64,000 nucleotides of DNA from assembly GCA_032358165.1 (NCBI GenBank), contig JAALGY010000057.1:1054001-1118000 (forward strand). The letters run 5' to 3'. Each line of letters opens with the position of its first letter. Position 1 is the stretch's first letter. Made by a program: the position numbers and the translations under genes. Shown here in pieces: positions 53,672 through 64,000 of this stretch. This DNA comes from Diplosphaera chodatii (Eukaryota > Chlorophyta > Trebouxiophyceae > Prasiolales > Stichococcaceae). The notes under the pieces were generated by a model that worked only from the letters and a program-made list of their open reading frames with translations, was not told the DNA's origin and did no database searches.

Positions 53672-55906
53672 TTAATAGGACCCTAGCTGCACCTCCGCAT
53701 CCAAGCTCTCTGCACGCTGGGGGCTCTCCACTGCTGGCCCAGCTGTAGGCGTCAGGCTGGTGCCAGGCTCCACGCCCAGCTCCTCCCGCAAGAAGCGTGC
53801 GCCTGGGACAGCCAGGGTACAATCAGCACGCCCTAATCAACAGATGACAACCTTTGAAGCAAACCGACCGTGGCGCAGACCTGCAAGCCGCACCTAGTTG
53901 CTCAGCCTTGACGTCGCCGCCTGTCACCGCATCAATATCTAGCAGGCTGTCTACCTGCAGCGTGCAGAGGTGCCAATGGCGCTAGGGCTCCAAATAATTG
54001 GCACACCGTCAGCTACGATGAGCAAACCCACCAGAAACCCAGTGAAACAACCTTTGGCGCGCAACATTCGCAAAAGCGCATGCATGGTTTGCAGCCTATG
54101 CCAGGCAAGCCGTGCCATGCCACACCTTGTGCAGCTTGCGGGCGGCCTTCTGGCTGAGAAAGGGGCGCAGCACCACCATCATGGTAGACAGCATTGCGCT
54201 CGGCCGCACAAGTACTATGTACTTCACATTCTTCTTGTACGGGCGCGACAGCGAGCGGTATGCCCTGATCAGCCACATCGCTGGCAGCTTGCTGGAGGTG
54301 TCGCCCTGGTGGCCGCTCGCAACCATGCACAGCACATATGGCCCCTGCGCCACGACAAGATGAGTGGCTGGTGAGCTGTGGTCCACAACAGCTTGGAGCA
54401 GCTGCGATCTAGACGAGGACCTGCCACTCAGCAAGCTGCCTGAGCAGCAGCCACTGCCAACAGTGACTGACATTCATCACCTAGCAGCAGTTTACGGGTC
54501 CAGATGGGCCTCTGAGGTAGGTATGCAGCCTCAGCTGACTCACCTGGTACACAATAGGTTCCAGGCGGCGCTTCATATACTCCATGGCACGGTTGCGCAG
54601 CTTGGGTTGCAGCATTGCATCCGCACGTGCATTCACCACAACGACTGGCCGTCCCACCGAGTCAATGCCGTCATAGTACAGCAGCCCCTGCCACCAAGCA
54701 TAGCAGGGCCACTTTGAGACTGTTGATTTGACAATGCACAGTCACCTCGCCACAAGCACAAGATGTACACCATGAGCTGGTGCACATCGCCCCAGCCCTC
54801 GTAAGCTTCCGGTGGCTTACTCACCCTGAACTCTGGTGGCTCGACGCCAGGCGGCGGCAGCGGCGTGCGCGGCGCACTGCCCGGCGGAGGCGACATCGGC
54901 CTGTTGTACACCGGCGGCGACACTGACCGGGAAGCATCCTCCTTGGCTGCTTCCCGCTGCTGCTGCAGACGCCGCTGGATCTCTTCGTCCTCTCTGTCCT
55001 GTGCCGCACGCTCCGCATCCACCTGTGCACGTTGAGGCATGATGCCCATTGGACCCTTTCGCACATTTGCACCAGAGCGAAGCAGATATTTGTCGATCTT
55101 CCCGTGGTACGGCTCATAGGTGCAGCAGCAGTCGACGTAATGCACACCTGCCCGGCGGGTGCGGACGAGAGGGTATCTGGCTGAGCCTGTGCCTCCTCTT
55201 CATCCAGTGTAAAGGTTGCATCAGCCTCGTCCTGCGGTGTGAGACCTTGCTAGCGAAAGGGCGTCCCGGCAGGAGGTGACGGCAGCAAGCGATTGTCTGT
55301 GGTTGGCAAGATGCAATGCATGTAGAAGAGCAGCCTGGCCCTTATGTGGCCAGCCGAGGCAGTTCACCTGGAAGAAGGCATCCGAGTTTATTCGGGCTGT
55401 TGATGCTGGCAGCGGGTCGTTCAGCGATGGCGACATGCCCAGCACGCCAGCAGGCGCCTGTCTGCATGTGCAATGAATGAAGCCACATCACCCGTGCTCA
55501 GCTTCAATGCACATGTATAACAGCACCAGTACAGTTTTGCTCGTATGGCATACCCGTTCGTGCTGCTGGTTGGCAATGTAGCTGAACTGGCAGCACCACC
55601 GCCGCGGTCGAGATCCTGGCTGAGGCTGACCTCCATCAGATGTTGCAGCGCTTCTGGCAGGCTGTCAGGCTGGACAGCCGCCACAGCATTGCTATTTGAT
55701 GCTTCTGTCGCATCGGCAGTTACGCGATCCGCTGTGGAGGGTGGAACAACTGGTGAGCTTTGGGCATGATACGCCGAGGTCGGCGACCGGCCGTCTGCTG
55801 CATCCGGCTGGCTGTTGCTGTGTGTACCAAGTCAGGGGCACTGCTGAAGAGGCTGCATCTGCTGCAGCGCCTATACTTTGCGCCGGTTGCTGCTCGTCTG
55901 TGGCCA
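53672..55906 (-). CDS. divergent CRAL-TRIO (CRAL_TRIO_2/BCH-like) domain protein
   Basis: The C-terminal half carries a divergent CRAL-TRIO fold as in BNIP2, GDAP2 and RhoGAP proteins: LLYYDGIDSVGRPVVVVNAR (about 54690-54630), MEYMKRRLEPIVYQ, GPYVLCMVASGHQGD, LPAMWLIRAYRSLSRPYKKN (about 54285-54230), VKYIVLVRPSAMLSTMM and RPFLSQKAARKLHKV. The domain ends with VDSLLDIDAVTGGDVKAEQL and the protein stops at TAA 53672-53674. Such domains bind small lipids or regulate small GTPases. The N-terminal half (about 55900-54830) is Gln/Ser/Pro-rich, with an acidic piece (ATFTLDEEEAQAQPD) and a charged helix (AAQDREDEEIQRRLQQQREA), and has no recognised domain. The ATG at 55906 (MATDEQQPAQSIG) is the best start candidate, but at least one intron near 55820 must correct the frame. 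The ligand is unknown. Confidence 0.8.
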
Positions 55907-56562
55907 TGTACGCCAACAAGGCACTGCGTCCGGCAGCAGCACTCCAAAATGACAGTCCACCGCGGAAAGGATCTGGTCACAGTTGCGCCCTGCGCCACGA
56001 AGGCGTCCCGCCAGATCCCTACCCTGCACGTTTCCAACGCTTTGCTGGATGGTGATAGTTGTTTGCGATCACCTGCACACCATAACAGCAGCATGCGCAC
56101 ACACTTTGCATTGATGCTCGGCCATCTGGTAAGGTGTTGCAATCATAAGTGGCACGTGGTGCATCATTTCCGTATGTGATTCATCAGATACGCCGCATCA
56201 GAGGTATCATGTCAGCTTGCAAGCCTTCAGCGCACCGTCCACACCTGACACGACTCTGTGCGGTCTTGGTCGATCTGCCGAGGGCAGGCAGGACTTCAGC
56301 CGCGCTCAGCCTTGACCCACATGCAAGATGCAAGTTCCTATCGTGTGCGCAACAATCAAACTGCCAGGCGAGAGAACCGTGCTGGTGCCTAGATGCAGCT
56401 TGCAGCTATGCGCATGTCGCGAGCCATCTCGGCGGGGAGTCCGGCGGAGAGCAGCCGCCCTGTACCTTCTGCAGCCCATGCAGTGCCGGCGTGCTGCTCG
56501 CAGCATTGCATACGGCTGTGTATTGTAAAGTCGCGCTTGCCGGAACTATCGCACAATCAGAC
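55907..56562. other. divergent promoter region between the CRAL-TRIO gene and NOP2
   Basis: About 650 bases separate the two oppositely oriented starts. No gene is seen. Confidence 0.5.
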
Positions 56563-59500
56563 ATGGCGAAGAAGCGCAAGGCAACGGAGTTGAGGTGGGA
56601 AGTTCAGTCCGTTCGGTTCTGCGACTTGTCGAACACAGTGTCAACCTGCATGTTTGCGTGACAGACACTGGCAGCAAGTGCGCTGTATGAGCAAGTGATA
56701 CCCCATGCATGTGGGGATCATGTTTGCTGTGATGCCATTCTGCTGTCGGAAGTCCCGGCGGCTCTGTCGGCAGACTGCCGATGAAAAGGAACGTGCAAAG
56801 GATGTGACGCAATGTGCGCAGGCCTGGACGCAGCAATCAGCCGTCCGAGCAGGCGCAGCTCGCCAGACTGCAGGATACTGGCAGGCCACCCAAGGTGCGC
56901 CGCCCTGCCGCTGCAGCTCCTGCAAACACATTTGGGCTGCTGAAAGATACATCACTGCGAGAAAGAAAGGTCAAAGTAAGCTGGCTTTGATTCTCGTAGG
57001 TGCACACCAAGGAGAAGAAGCCCAAGAAGGCGGCTGCGGTGGCGGCAGGCCGTGGCGGCAAGCCTGGCCCTGGCTTCACGGATGCAAATGCCTCATGGCT
57101 CAAGCCAAAGGCAGCACCGGCTCGCAGCAAGGCCGCCACCAGGGTGGCAGCAGCGAAAGCAGCGGAGATCCGGGCGGCAGAGGAGGAAGGCGGCTACACC
57201 AGCGACAGCGAGGATGCCCCGCTGCCCGGGGAGCTGTCCGGCAGCGACAGCGACCAACCGGGCCTCATGAGCGAATCTGAGGACGGCAGCGAAGGTGCGC
57301 CTTGCGGTTGCAGGTTGCACGCAATTGCATGTCGGCCAGCGGCATTACTGCAGCGTTCCATGGTCTGTGTGCGAATGTTGTGCAGGCAGTGATCTACATG
57401 TGGGGCCAGGGCTCAGCATGTCATCTGAGAGCGACGATGAAGCGGCTGATGAGGCTGCGCAGCCTGCAGCCAACGGCCTCGGTAACATGGGCTCGTCAGA
57501 TGACGATGATGACCTGGGCGATCTGCGGGACGACTTCAGCGGCGACTCGCAGCCCAGCGGCGGCGGCGAGGCCGGTGGCAGCGGTGACGAGCTGTGGTCC
57601 TCTGACGAGGGTGGAGAGGAACAGCCGGCGGGGCGCGGTGGCAGGCTTGCGTCAGCTGCCGGCGGCGAGGGGTCGGACTCGGACGACGAGGATGACGATC
57701 CGCTGGGTGGCGCGGACTTTTCGGGCTCAGACATGGAGGCGTCGGACGATGAGGAGGATGAGGAGGACGCCCTGCTGCCGTCGGAACGCAAGGCAGCCCA
57801 CCTGGACCGCAAAAGGTGCGTTATGTAGACGACATCAGGCCAGGCAGCAATATTTTGCACGCTGGGGGCACGGCAGTTGGTTCTCATGCTGCTGCGGCAT
57901 CGTTGGAAGCTGTACGCATGTGACAACGCCTTCTGAGGCCATCTGTCAGGGCAGAAGCCACAGAGTAGGTCTCGAGGTCAGTCTCCTCAAGCATGCCGTG
58001 CAGGGAAGAGGAGGAAGCAGCTGCTGCGGCTGAAGGGCAGGACCTGGCCACCAGCGTTGCCGATGCGGCGATGGCGGTGCTGCCGGAGGAGGGCGATGAC
58101 GCTGACCTCGCCACAGTGGGCCGCAGGATACAGGTGCCGTCCCTACCTCGGCCACTGGATAGCAAAGCGGCCAGTGCTGTGCATGCTACTGGTTACTCGC
58201 AGAGGCCAGCCACTGCATGCCCGTTGTGCCGGCTTGGGCATGTGGCACTACCCACTGCGGCTTGCTGCAGGAGCTTGTGCGGGTGCTGAAGAACTTCAAG
58301 TCGGTGCGTGACCCGCTGCGGCCGCGCTCCAGCTACGTTGACCAGGTGGCTGCGGTTCACATGTGGCAGCATGATTCATGCAGTCGTTGGTGTGATTGCT
58401 GCGATGCCACGGCCAAGCTATCACCTGCCTAAATGCAAGCATCTGTGCCTGCCCATGACCTGCAGCTGAAGCGGGACATCATGACGTACTACGAGTACAA
58501 TGACTTCCTGGCCACCTACATCCTGAACCTGTTCCCCTTCGACGAGGCGGTCGAGTTCATTCAGGTGCTGCACATGTAGCCAGGCTGTCAATGTGCTGCT
58601 TGCAAAGGAGTACAGTGGCAATACGCCAACCTGTTGCATGTGTGTGCGGTCCACAAACACCACTGTGAATGCTTCAACACAAGACTGGTTGTAACAGCAC
58701 GAATGAACATGTCCGCAGGAGAACGAGAAGAAGCGGCCAATCACGCTGCGCACCAACACACTTCGAGCGAGGCGGCGAGATGTGGCTGGAGCGCTCATCA
58801 ACCGCGGCGTGAATCTGGACCCCATCGGCGAGTGGTCAAAGGTGGGTCACAATTCAGATTGCAGCTTCCCACTTTAGCAGGCCATCGTTGCAGCATAGTC
58901 CACCGGCAGGCTTCAAGAACATGACCAGGTGAGGAAGCCCTCAGTTTTGGTGTGTATTGCTGATGAGCCAAGCTGTGCGACACACGACGCTCGCCCCTCT
59001 GCCGCAGGTGGGCCTGGTGGTGTACGAGTCGCAGGTGCCCATCGGCGCGACGCCAGAGTACATGGCGGGGCACTACATGCTGCGGGGCGCCTCCTCCTTC
59101 ATGCCCTGCATCGCGCTGGCGCCCCAGGAGGGGGAGCAGATCGTGGACGTGGCAGCCGCACCAGGTGCGTCTTGCAACAGCTTGCAAGATCATGACCAGG
59201 AATCTGGTGCTCGTCCTGATGCACTCCATTGTGTTTGCAGACAGGTTTGCTCCTGCAGTCTTATGCTTCAACAACCTGCTGGCCTCCCTGCCGATGCTGT
59301 ACCAGCCACCAGCTCAGCACCCTCAACTCTGCTGCAGGCGGCAAGACAACGTATGTGGCGGCGCTGATGCGCAACACGGGCGTGGTGTTTGCCAATGAGG
59401 TGAACCCGCAGCGGCTCAAATCGGTGCAGGGCAACATCAGCCGGCTGGGCGTCACCAACGCGGTCGTCAGCTGCTACGATGGCCGCGACCTGCCCAAGGT

Positions 59501-61625
59501 GCGCAAAGTGGACAAGTGTATGATGAAGTAACTGACCCATCAGTTACTCCGAAAGACATACTGATACAAATTGTTGACACCAAATTGTTTAGGTTCAGGT
59601 TCAACCACAGATGGTGGATTTATGCGATGTTTTGGTAGGCTTAACATGCATGCGAGCGGCAGCACCCATCGCCTCATGCTCTCCACATGCAGTGCTCCCT
59701 GGCTGATATTGCTGCAGCTCGCAGTAACAGCGAATGCTGAGGTGAGTGGTCCTGTGGCACTGTGGTTCGATCATCCTGCTCGTTCATGTTGTCCATGCAT
59801 GTGACTGTTTCGACTGTCACCTGTGCCCAGGTGCTGGGGGAGCGATCAGTGGACCGGGTGCTGCTGGACGCGCCGTGCTCCGGCACCGGCGTCATCAGCA
59901 AGGACCCCAGCGTGAAGACGTCCAAGAGCGCGGAGGAGATCTGGAAGTGCGCCTTCCTGCAGAAGCAGCTGCTGCTGGCGGCCATCGACCTGGTGGACGC
60001 GCGCTCCAAGACCGGCGGCTACGTCGTGTATTCCACCTGCTCTATCATGGTGCGCTTCAACAGCCCTGCTGCACTTGAGGCTTTCCTGCTGGTGCCTCGC
60101 GAATGCCACTCGAAGCTGGGCTCCATGCGCTCTGCGACACCCTGCCATTCGCCGCGTGGCTCTGCAGGGTGCCGACGTGTCCTTGTTGCTTCGTTGCAGG
60201 TGGAGGAAAACGAAAATGTCGTCCAGTACGCGCTGCGGAAGCGGGACGTGAAGATCGTGCCTGCAGGGCTGGACTTCGGTCAGGTGCGGTGGCTGAATGA
60301 CACGATCTTCCATCTCTTGCATGCCGGCAGGCCCGACTTAATTGTCTTCTGCTGCTTGCCCCACCGTGCGATGACGTTGACAGGGCTGTTCGTTCGTTGG
60401 CAGGGTGAGGATGCAGCAGACTTTGGCCGGAAGGGGTTTACACGGTTCAGAGAGCACCGCTTCCACCCGTCTATGCAGCATGCGCGCCGCTTCTACCCGC
60501 ATGTCAACAACTTGGATGGTGGGCTTGCCTTGTGCCCCCAACCCGCATGCCTGGCGCAACTTGATTTGTTGCCTTGCAGTGAACGCTCTTGCAGCAGGTT
60601 GTCCTCCAGCAGACTCAGTCTTAGCGTGCCCTTCCCGCATCTACCATATATGTTCTGCAGGCTTCTTCGTGTGCAAGCTCAAGAAGGTGTCAAACGCCAA
60701 GCGGGAGTCCGACGAAAAGGAGGACGCCGCATTGAGTGCAGAAGAGCAGGCAGCTGCCGCCACGGCAGATGGTGAGATTGAGAATGAGCTCAGCATGTGG
60801 TCAAGCTGCAGTGGCACTCGTTGTTCTGTCAGCATGTGGGCTGACATGCTGAGGCCCGAGTCATTGCTAGTTCATTGATAGCTGTGTCCAACATGTTGCA
60901 GCGGAGGCGCCGCCTCCTGCAAAGCAGCGCAAGAAGACAGCGCCAGCAGCCACAGACACTCCTGATGCAGGTAGAGTACCATCGACCGCCACTAGCGTCA
61001 CTCTCAACCAAGGTTATCACACGACAGCCCATGCATTGCATTTACCATACACCGCCAGCATCACAAAAGCAGCCTGATACTGACTGCAGAGGAAGCACAA
61101 GCCTCAGCTGCCAAGCCCCCGCCCAAGAAGAAGCGGCGGGAGTCAGGGATGCTCAAGGCCGTCAAGGCTGAGCTGGCAGCAGAGCGTGCAAGCGCAGCGG
61201 CTGCTGCATCGCCGAGCGCTTCAGCTGGTGCGCCAGCAGCAGATGGGAGTGCTTCCACCGCCAAGAAGGGCAAGGCAGCCAAGGCGTCAGCCGCCAATGG
61301 CCTGCAGCAGGTACCGGCAGCAGCGGGCGGCAAGCCGCAGAAACGCAAGAAGGCAGCAGCAGGGGCGGCAGCACAGGCACCGTCAGTCAGCAGACCGCAG
61401 AACAAGCAGAAGCAGGGGAGAGCTGCTGCAGCTGCAGAGCCGGCGGCCGATGCTGTGCTGGAGGCGCAGCTGCGGGCGGCCCGCACGCCGCTCAAAGCGG
61501 CAAAGAAGGCAGCCCTGGCGGCGGCGAGTGGCCGTCCCGCCAAGGGCGCCGACACCCAGCAGCAGAAGCAGGCTGCGCTCAAGCGCAAGATGCTGAAGAT
61601 GAAGGCCACTTCCAAAAGTATGTAG
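56563..61625 (+). CDS. NOP2: NOP2/NSUN1 25S rRNA cytosine-C5 methyltransferase
   Basis: Nucleolar enzyme that methylates large-subunit rRNA and is needed for 60S assembly. The ATG at 56563 starts [10 protein letters not shown], joined to [19 protein letters not shown] and [20 protein letters not shown] (57000). A very acidic Ser/Asp/Glu region (57420-57800) follows, then the NOP2 N-terminal block [20 protein letters not shown] and [20 protein letters not shown]. The PUA/RsmB-like part has [20 protein letters not shown]. The SAM loop is [18 protein letters not shown], split by an intron (59165/59340). Motif IV is [20 protein letters not shown] (about 59855) and motif VI is [10 protein letters not shown] (about 60020); their two cysteines are the releasing and nucleophilic residues. 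[20 protein letters not shown] and [13 protein letters not shown] close the fold. The last exon (from 61090) encodes a long Lys/Ala-rich tail, a likely nucleolar signal, ending at TAG 61623-61625. Confidence 0.95.
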
Positions 61626-61934
61626 TGAAGCGGGCATTTGCTCGCTTGCCTTTGCGCGCGGATTGACCGGGGGACTTCTGTGTGATTACAGCTCGGCTTT
61701 CACCGCTGCGACTGGTGTGTAAGCCAACCCACAATTGAGATCACATCCTCAGCTTGTACAGATTCGTGCGCACATTCGTGCGCCAGTGCCACATGTCTGC
61801 TGAGGAAGCTCGGGCAGAAACTGTCTAGTTTCACAAGTGTGCTGAGGGCCGATGGCCCAGCCGATATCTGCTACTGCTACATGATACACTGCTCATCCAC
61901 ACACGCTCACCACACTGCACAGATAGCTGCAGAT
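61626..61934. terminator. convergent 3' region with crossing poly(A) signals
   Basis: TGTAA on the plus strand at 61718-61722 is 93 bases after the NOP2 stop. TTACA at 61686-61690 is TGTAA on the minus strand, about 245 bases after the thioesterase stop; a second one overlaps that stop codon (61935-61939). If the distal signal is used, the two transcripts overlap at their 3' ends. Confidence 0.45.
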
Positions 61935-63556
61935 TTACATTGCTCGCAATGCGCCTATCTTGGTGAAGATGCCCGTGGCGACTGCCAGCGTCTTCTCGGG
62001 CTCCTGCTCGTTCCCCGGCTGCGGCATCGACAGCGACAGGTCCACCTGCAGGCGACACACCGAGGACCTGAGCACTGTGGCAAGTTTGTCAACTCATACA
62101 ACTATGCATGGGCGGGCAGGGTGTCCACTTCGATCAGGGTGCAAGCGGCAAACATGGCGTCGCCAGCCGCGCCCCAGATCTCCTGCGTCGTGCAAGCGCT
62201 GCAGCGGCATCACTAAACCCTAAAACCACTGCCGCGCACCTGGACGGAGGACTTGGCGCCGCGCGGCTGCCGGTCCCGCACCTCCACCACCTGGCTGCGC
62301 ACCAGCAGCTCCTCGCCCGCAGGCGTCGGCTCCTTGAAGTCCACCTGCAGCCAGTCGGACCCGTGAGACCGCCTGCTGCTGCTCAGCTCGCTGCACCTGC
62401 AACCTTTGCTTGCAATTGACACCACGTGCGACGCTCAAACAGTGGCGGGTGTGCACCAGGATCTCTGACGTCAGGGTCAGCGGCGGCTTTGACAGCGTCG
62501 CTTTGTCCATGAGTGCGATTGCTGCTGTCCAGTTGCCTGCAGCAAGGAGCCAAAACCTCGAATGCTTATGTAAACTATGTGTGCACTGGTCACAAAGCAT
62601 GGCTTGCAGGCATGCAGCTGCACGTTTATGGACGTATGGGGCACCATGGCAGTCGAACAATGTCGTAATGATGCCGCCGCTGATGATGCCCGGGAAGCAT
62701 AGGTACTTCTTCTGCAGAGTGACCTTGGCCATGAGGCCACCCTTGATGCGGTAGCTCCTCAGCTGCAGGCCATCCTCGTTACGCCTTCCGCACCCAAAGC
62801 AGTGGCTTTCGCCGCCGTAGGCATGCTGTATGGGCAGCTCGTCGCCTAGCAGCAGCAGATGGTAGTACTGTCGCTCAAATGTGAGTGATGCTCCGTTGTG
62901 CTCAGGGCAGCATCATCTGGGTCAGCATGGGCAGCTCTGGGCAAGCAGCGATGCCTGTGCGTGCTTGATACCTGCGGGCTTGATCTTAGCTTCCCTAACG
63001 GCCGGGTGCAAAGCGCTATTGCATGGGTTGATCAGCTGCAGCGTGGTTGGCACTAGTCAGTGTCCAAGAGCGGCACGCACTGTGGCTTGCCAACAACGTG
63101 CTTTGGTGTAAACAGCTCACAGTCATCAACACGATCTGTACATGCGTCTCACCTCTCCCTGAAGCTTCAGCATCTTCCACTCGTGGCCCCTCGGCAGTCT
63201 CGTGCTGTCAGTGACGGCAAGGCGCATCCCAGGCGACACAACATTCTGCAATGCATGCTGGCGACGAACGAGCTGTCGCAGTGCTGAGGACAGCATTCGA
63301 ACAGTTGCAGGCTGAGTCAGGCCGTCACTGATGCATCCTTATCAGCCAATGGCATGCATGATGTACCGTGGCAGGTGTTGTTGCCTTGCCTCTGCAATTT
63401 AGCGGATTGACTGCGTGCCTCACGGGCAAACCTTTTGCAAGTGCAAGTGGTCAACTTTGCTGCAGCCGCCACATGTAACGTCGATGCGATGGAGCCTGCT
63501 GAGGGCTTGACGTCTTGACCGCGGAAAAAGATCTTGTCCCGTGCGACAAGTGACAT
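61935..63556 (-). CDS. PaaI-like hotdog-fold thioesterase
   Basis: Hotdog thioesterases hydrolyse acyl-CoA or acyl-ACP thioesters. Exons in order: VVSPGMRLAVTDSTRLPRGH then WKMLKLQGE (about 63245-63155), then FERQYYHLLLLGDELPIQHA with the zinc-ribbon-like lead-in SHCFGCGRRNEDGLQLRSY (about 62810-62755). The hotdog core follows: QKKYLCFPGIISGGIITTLF then DCHG (about 62710-62645), NWTAAIALMDKATLSKPPLT (about 62540-62480), DFKEPTPAGEELLVRSQVVE (about 62345-62290) and DLSLSMPQPGNEQEPEKTLA, then VATGIFTKIGALRAM, ending at TAA 61935-61937. Gly-Gly followed by D-HG is the usual catalytic helix region. The first exon is uncertain: the ATG at 63556 opens MSLVARDKIFFRGQDVKPSA, which could be an organelle leader, but its splice to the conserved part was not resolved. 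The substrate is unknown. Confidence 0.78.
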
Positions 63557-63664
63557 CACGCCAGCGAAGCAATATCATCTTGCAAGGTGCAGTGGCCAAC
63601 GTAGCCAAGTAATGGAGTGTTAGCGGGTGACAAGCTACCACAGCGTGACAAGGGGCCGGTCGTG

Positions 63665-64000
63665 ATGGTGGCAGGTAGCTTGCACACACCGTGCCCACAA
63701 ACACTGCTGCACTCTGCAACAGGCACAGCTTTCCTGCCGCAGCGGCCCACAGCCAGACCTTGCCGTGGCTGCAGCAGTGTCAGGGCATCAGCACAGACTG
63801 TAACATCAGCTGAAGTAGCAGCCAGACCGCCATGGGCAGGTATGCTGCGACTGTATCCTGTCGGCGTCGCATGGTACCGTCATGCATCTCCAAGATTGCA
63901 TCCAGAAGTTGACCGCTGGGTACTGTGATATGCAGGTGGTGGTGTGGTGACGGACATTGTCAATATGGCCATCAGCAACAAGTTTCTGTATGGCTTGATG
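63665..64000 (+). CDS. 5' part of plastid-targeted protein, possibly a methyltransferase
   Basis: The ATG at 63665 opens a leader rich in Thr, Ser, Ala and Arg (TARPCRGCSSVRASAQTVTS), with VRA-S typical of a chloroplast cleavage site. The first exon ends at a GTATGC donor near 63839. Its phase joins cleanly to an exon after TGATATGCAG (about 63935) reading GGGVVTDIVNMAISNKFLYG to the edge of the window. That segment resembles the N-terminal helix before the SAM-binding domain of some plant plastid UbiE/COQ5-like methyltransferases. The resemblance is from memory and weak because the catalytic part lies outside. The gene starts about 110 bases from the candidate start of the minus-strand thioesterase, so the two probably share a promoter. 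Confidence 0.5.

Noticed and set aside
61061..61615. Minus-strand 184-residue Ala/Cys-rich frame
   Set aside because: Exact shadow of the Lys/Ala-rich NOP2 tail on the other strand.

Overview
The window is nuclear DNA of a eukaryote, most likely a green alga of the trebouxiophyte type. Nearly every gene is broken by many short introns (about 60-250 bases) with GT donors and TGCAG-like acceptors. Several proteins carry chloroplast- or thylakoid-type leader peptides. The gene set (APC13, CAF1, CK2 alpha, NAXE, ISWI, NOP2, a chloroplast DEG protease) is plant-like. TGTAA, the usual chlorophyte polyadenylation signal, lies after several stops, and one intron holds a short run of the plant/algal telomere repeat TTTAGGG. 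No bacterial operon, rRNA, tRNA or CRISPR was recognised. The species assignment is inference.

Layout: 1-3253 is the 3' part of an organic-cation-transporter-like MFS gene (+). A decayed transposon-like HTH gene follows at 3880-4600. Next are a Vms1/ANKZF1 ribosome-rescue hydrolase (-, 5118-8727) and a tiny intronless APC13 gene (-, 9336-9554). From 9.6 to 14.3 kb the DNA is repeat-rich: a fragment of an ADP-ribosylglycohydrolase-like gene, a roughly 292-299-bp G-rich satellite (12198-13400) and a separate 179-bp tandem repeat (13626-14115).

Gene-dense sequence resumes with NAXE (+, 14340-15896), the CAF1 deadenylase (-, 16273 to about 18092), CK2 alpha (+, 18868-21225), a DCC/DUF393 thiol-disulfide oxidoreductase (-, 21746-22802), a mitotic cyclin (+, 23411-26919), a thylakoid-lumen DEG1-like protease (-, 27827 to about 30636) and an unrecognised plastid-type protein with a fully phased five-exon model (+, 31942-33129). 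The second half holds a kinesin-12/KIF15-like motor with a very long Ala-rich coiled coil (-), a secreted glycerophosphodiester phosphodiesterase (+), an ISWI remodeller (-), a divergent CRAL-TRIO protein (-), the NOP2 rRNA methyltransferase (+), a hotdog thioesterase (-) and the first exons of a plastid-targeted, methyltransferase-like gene (+) that runs off the right edge.

The genes are mostly housekeeping and do not form a pathway. Shared themes are cell division (APC13, cyclin, kinesin, CK2), RNA and ribosome metabolism (Vms1, CAF1, NOP2) and plastid functions. The least ordinary features are the two tandem arrays with their G-runs, the frequent GC-AG introns, an interstitial telomere motif at a 5' splice site, and convergent genes whose poly(A) signals cross. 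No clearly new defence or mobile system was found. Exon boundaries were read by eye; only the NAXE and 31942-33129 models were checked for phase over their full length.
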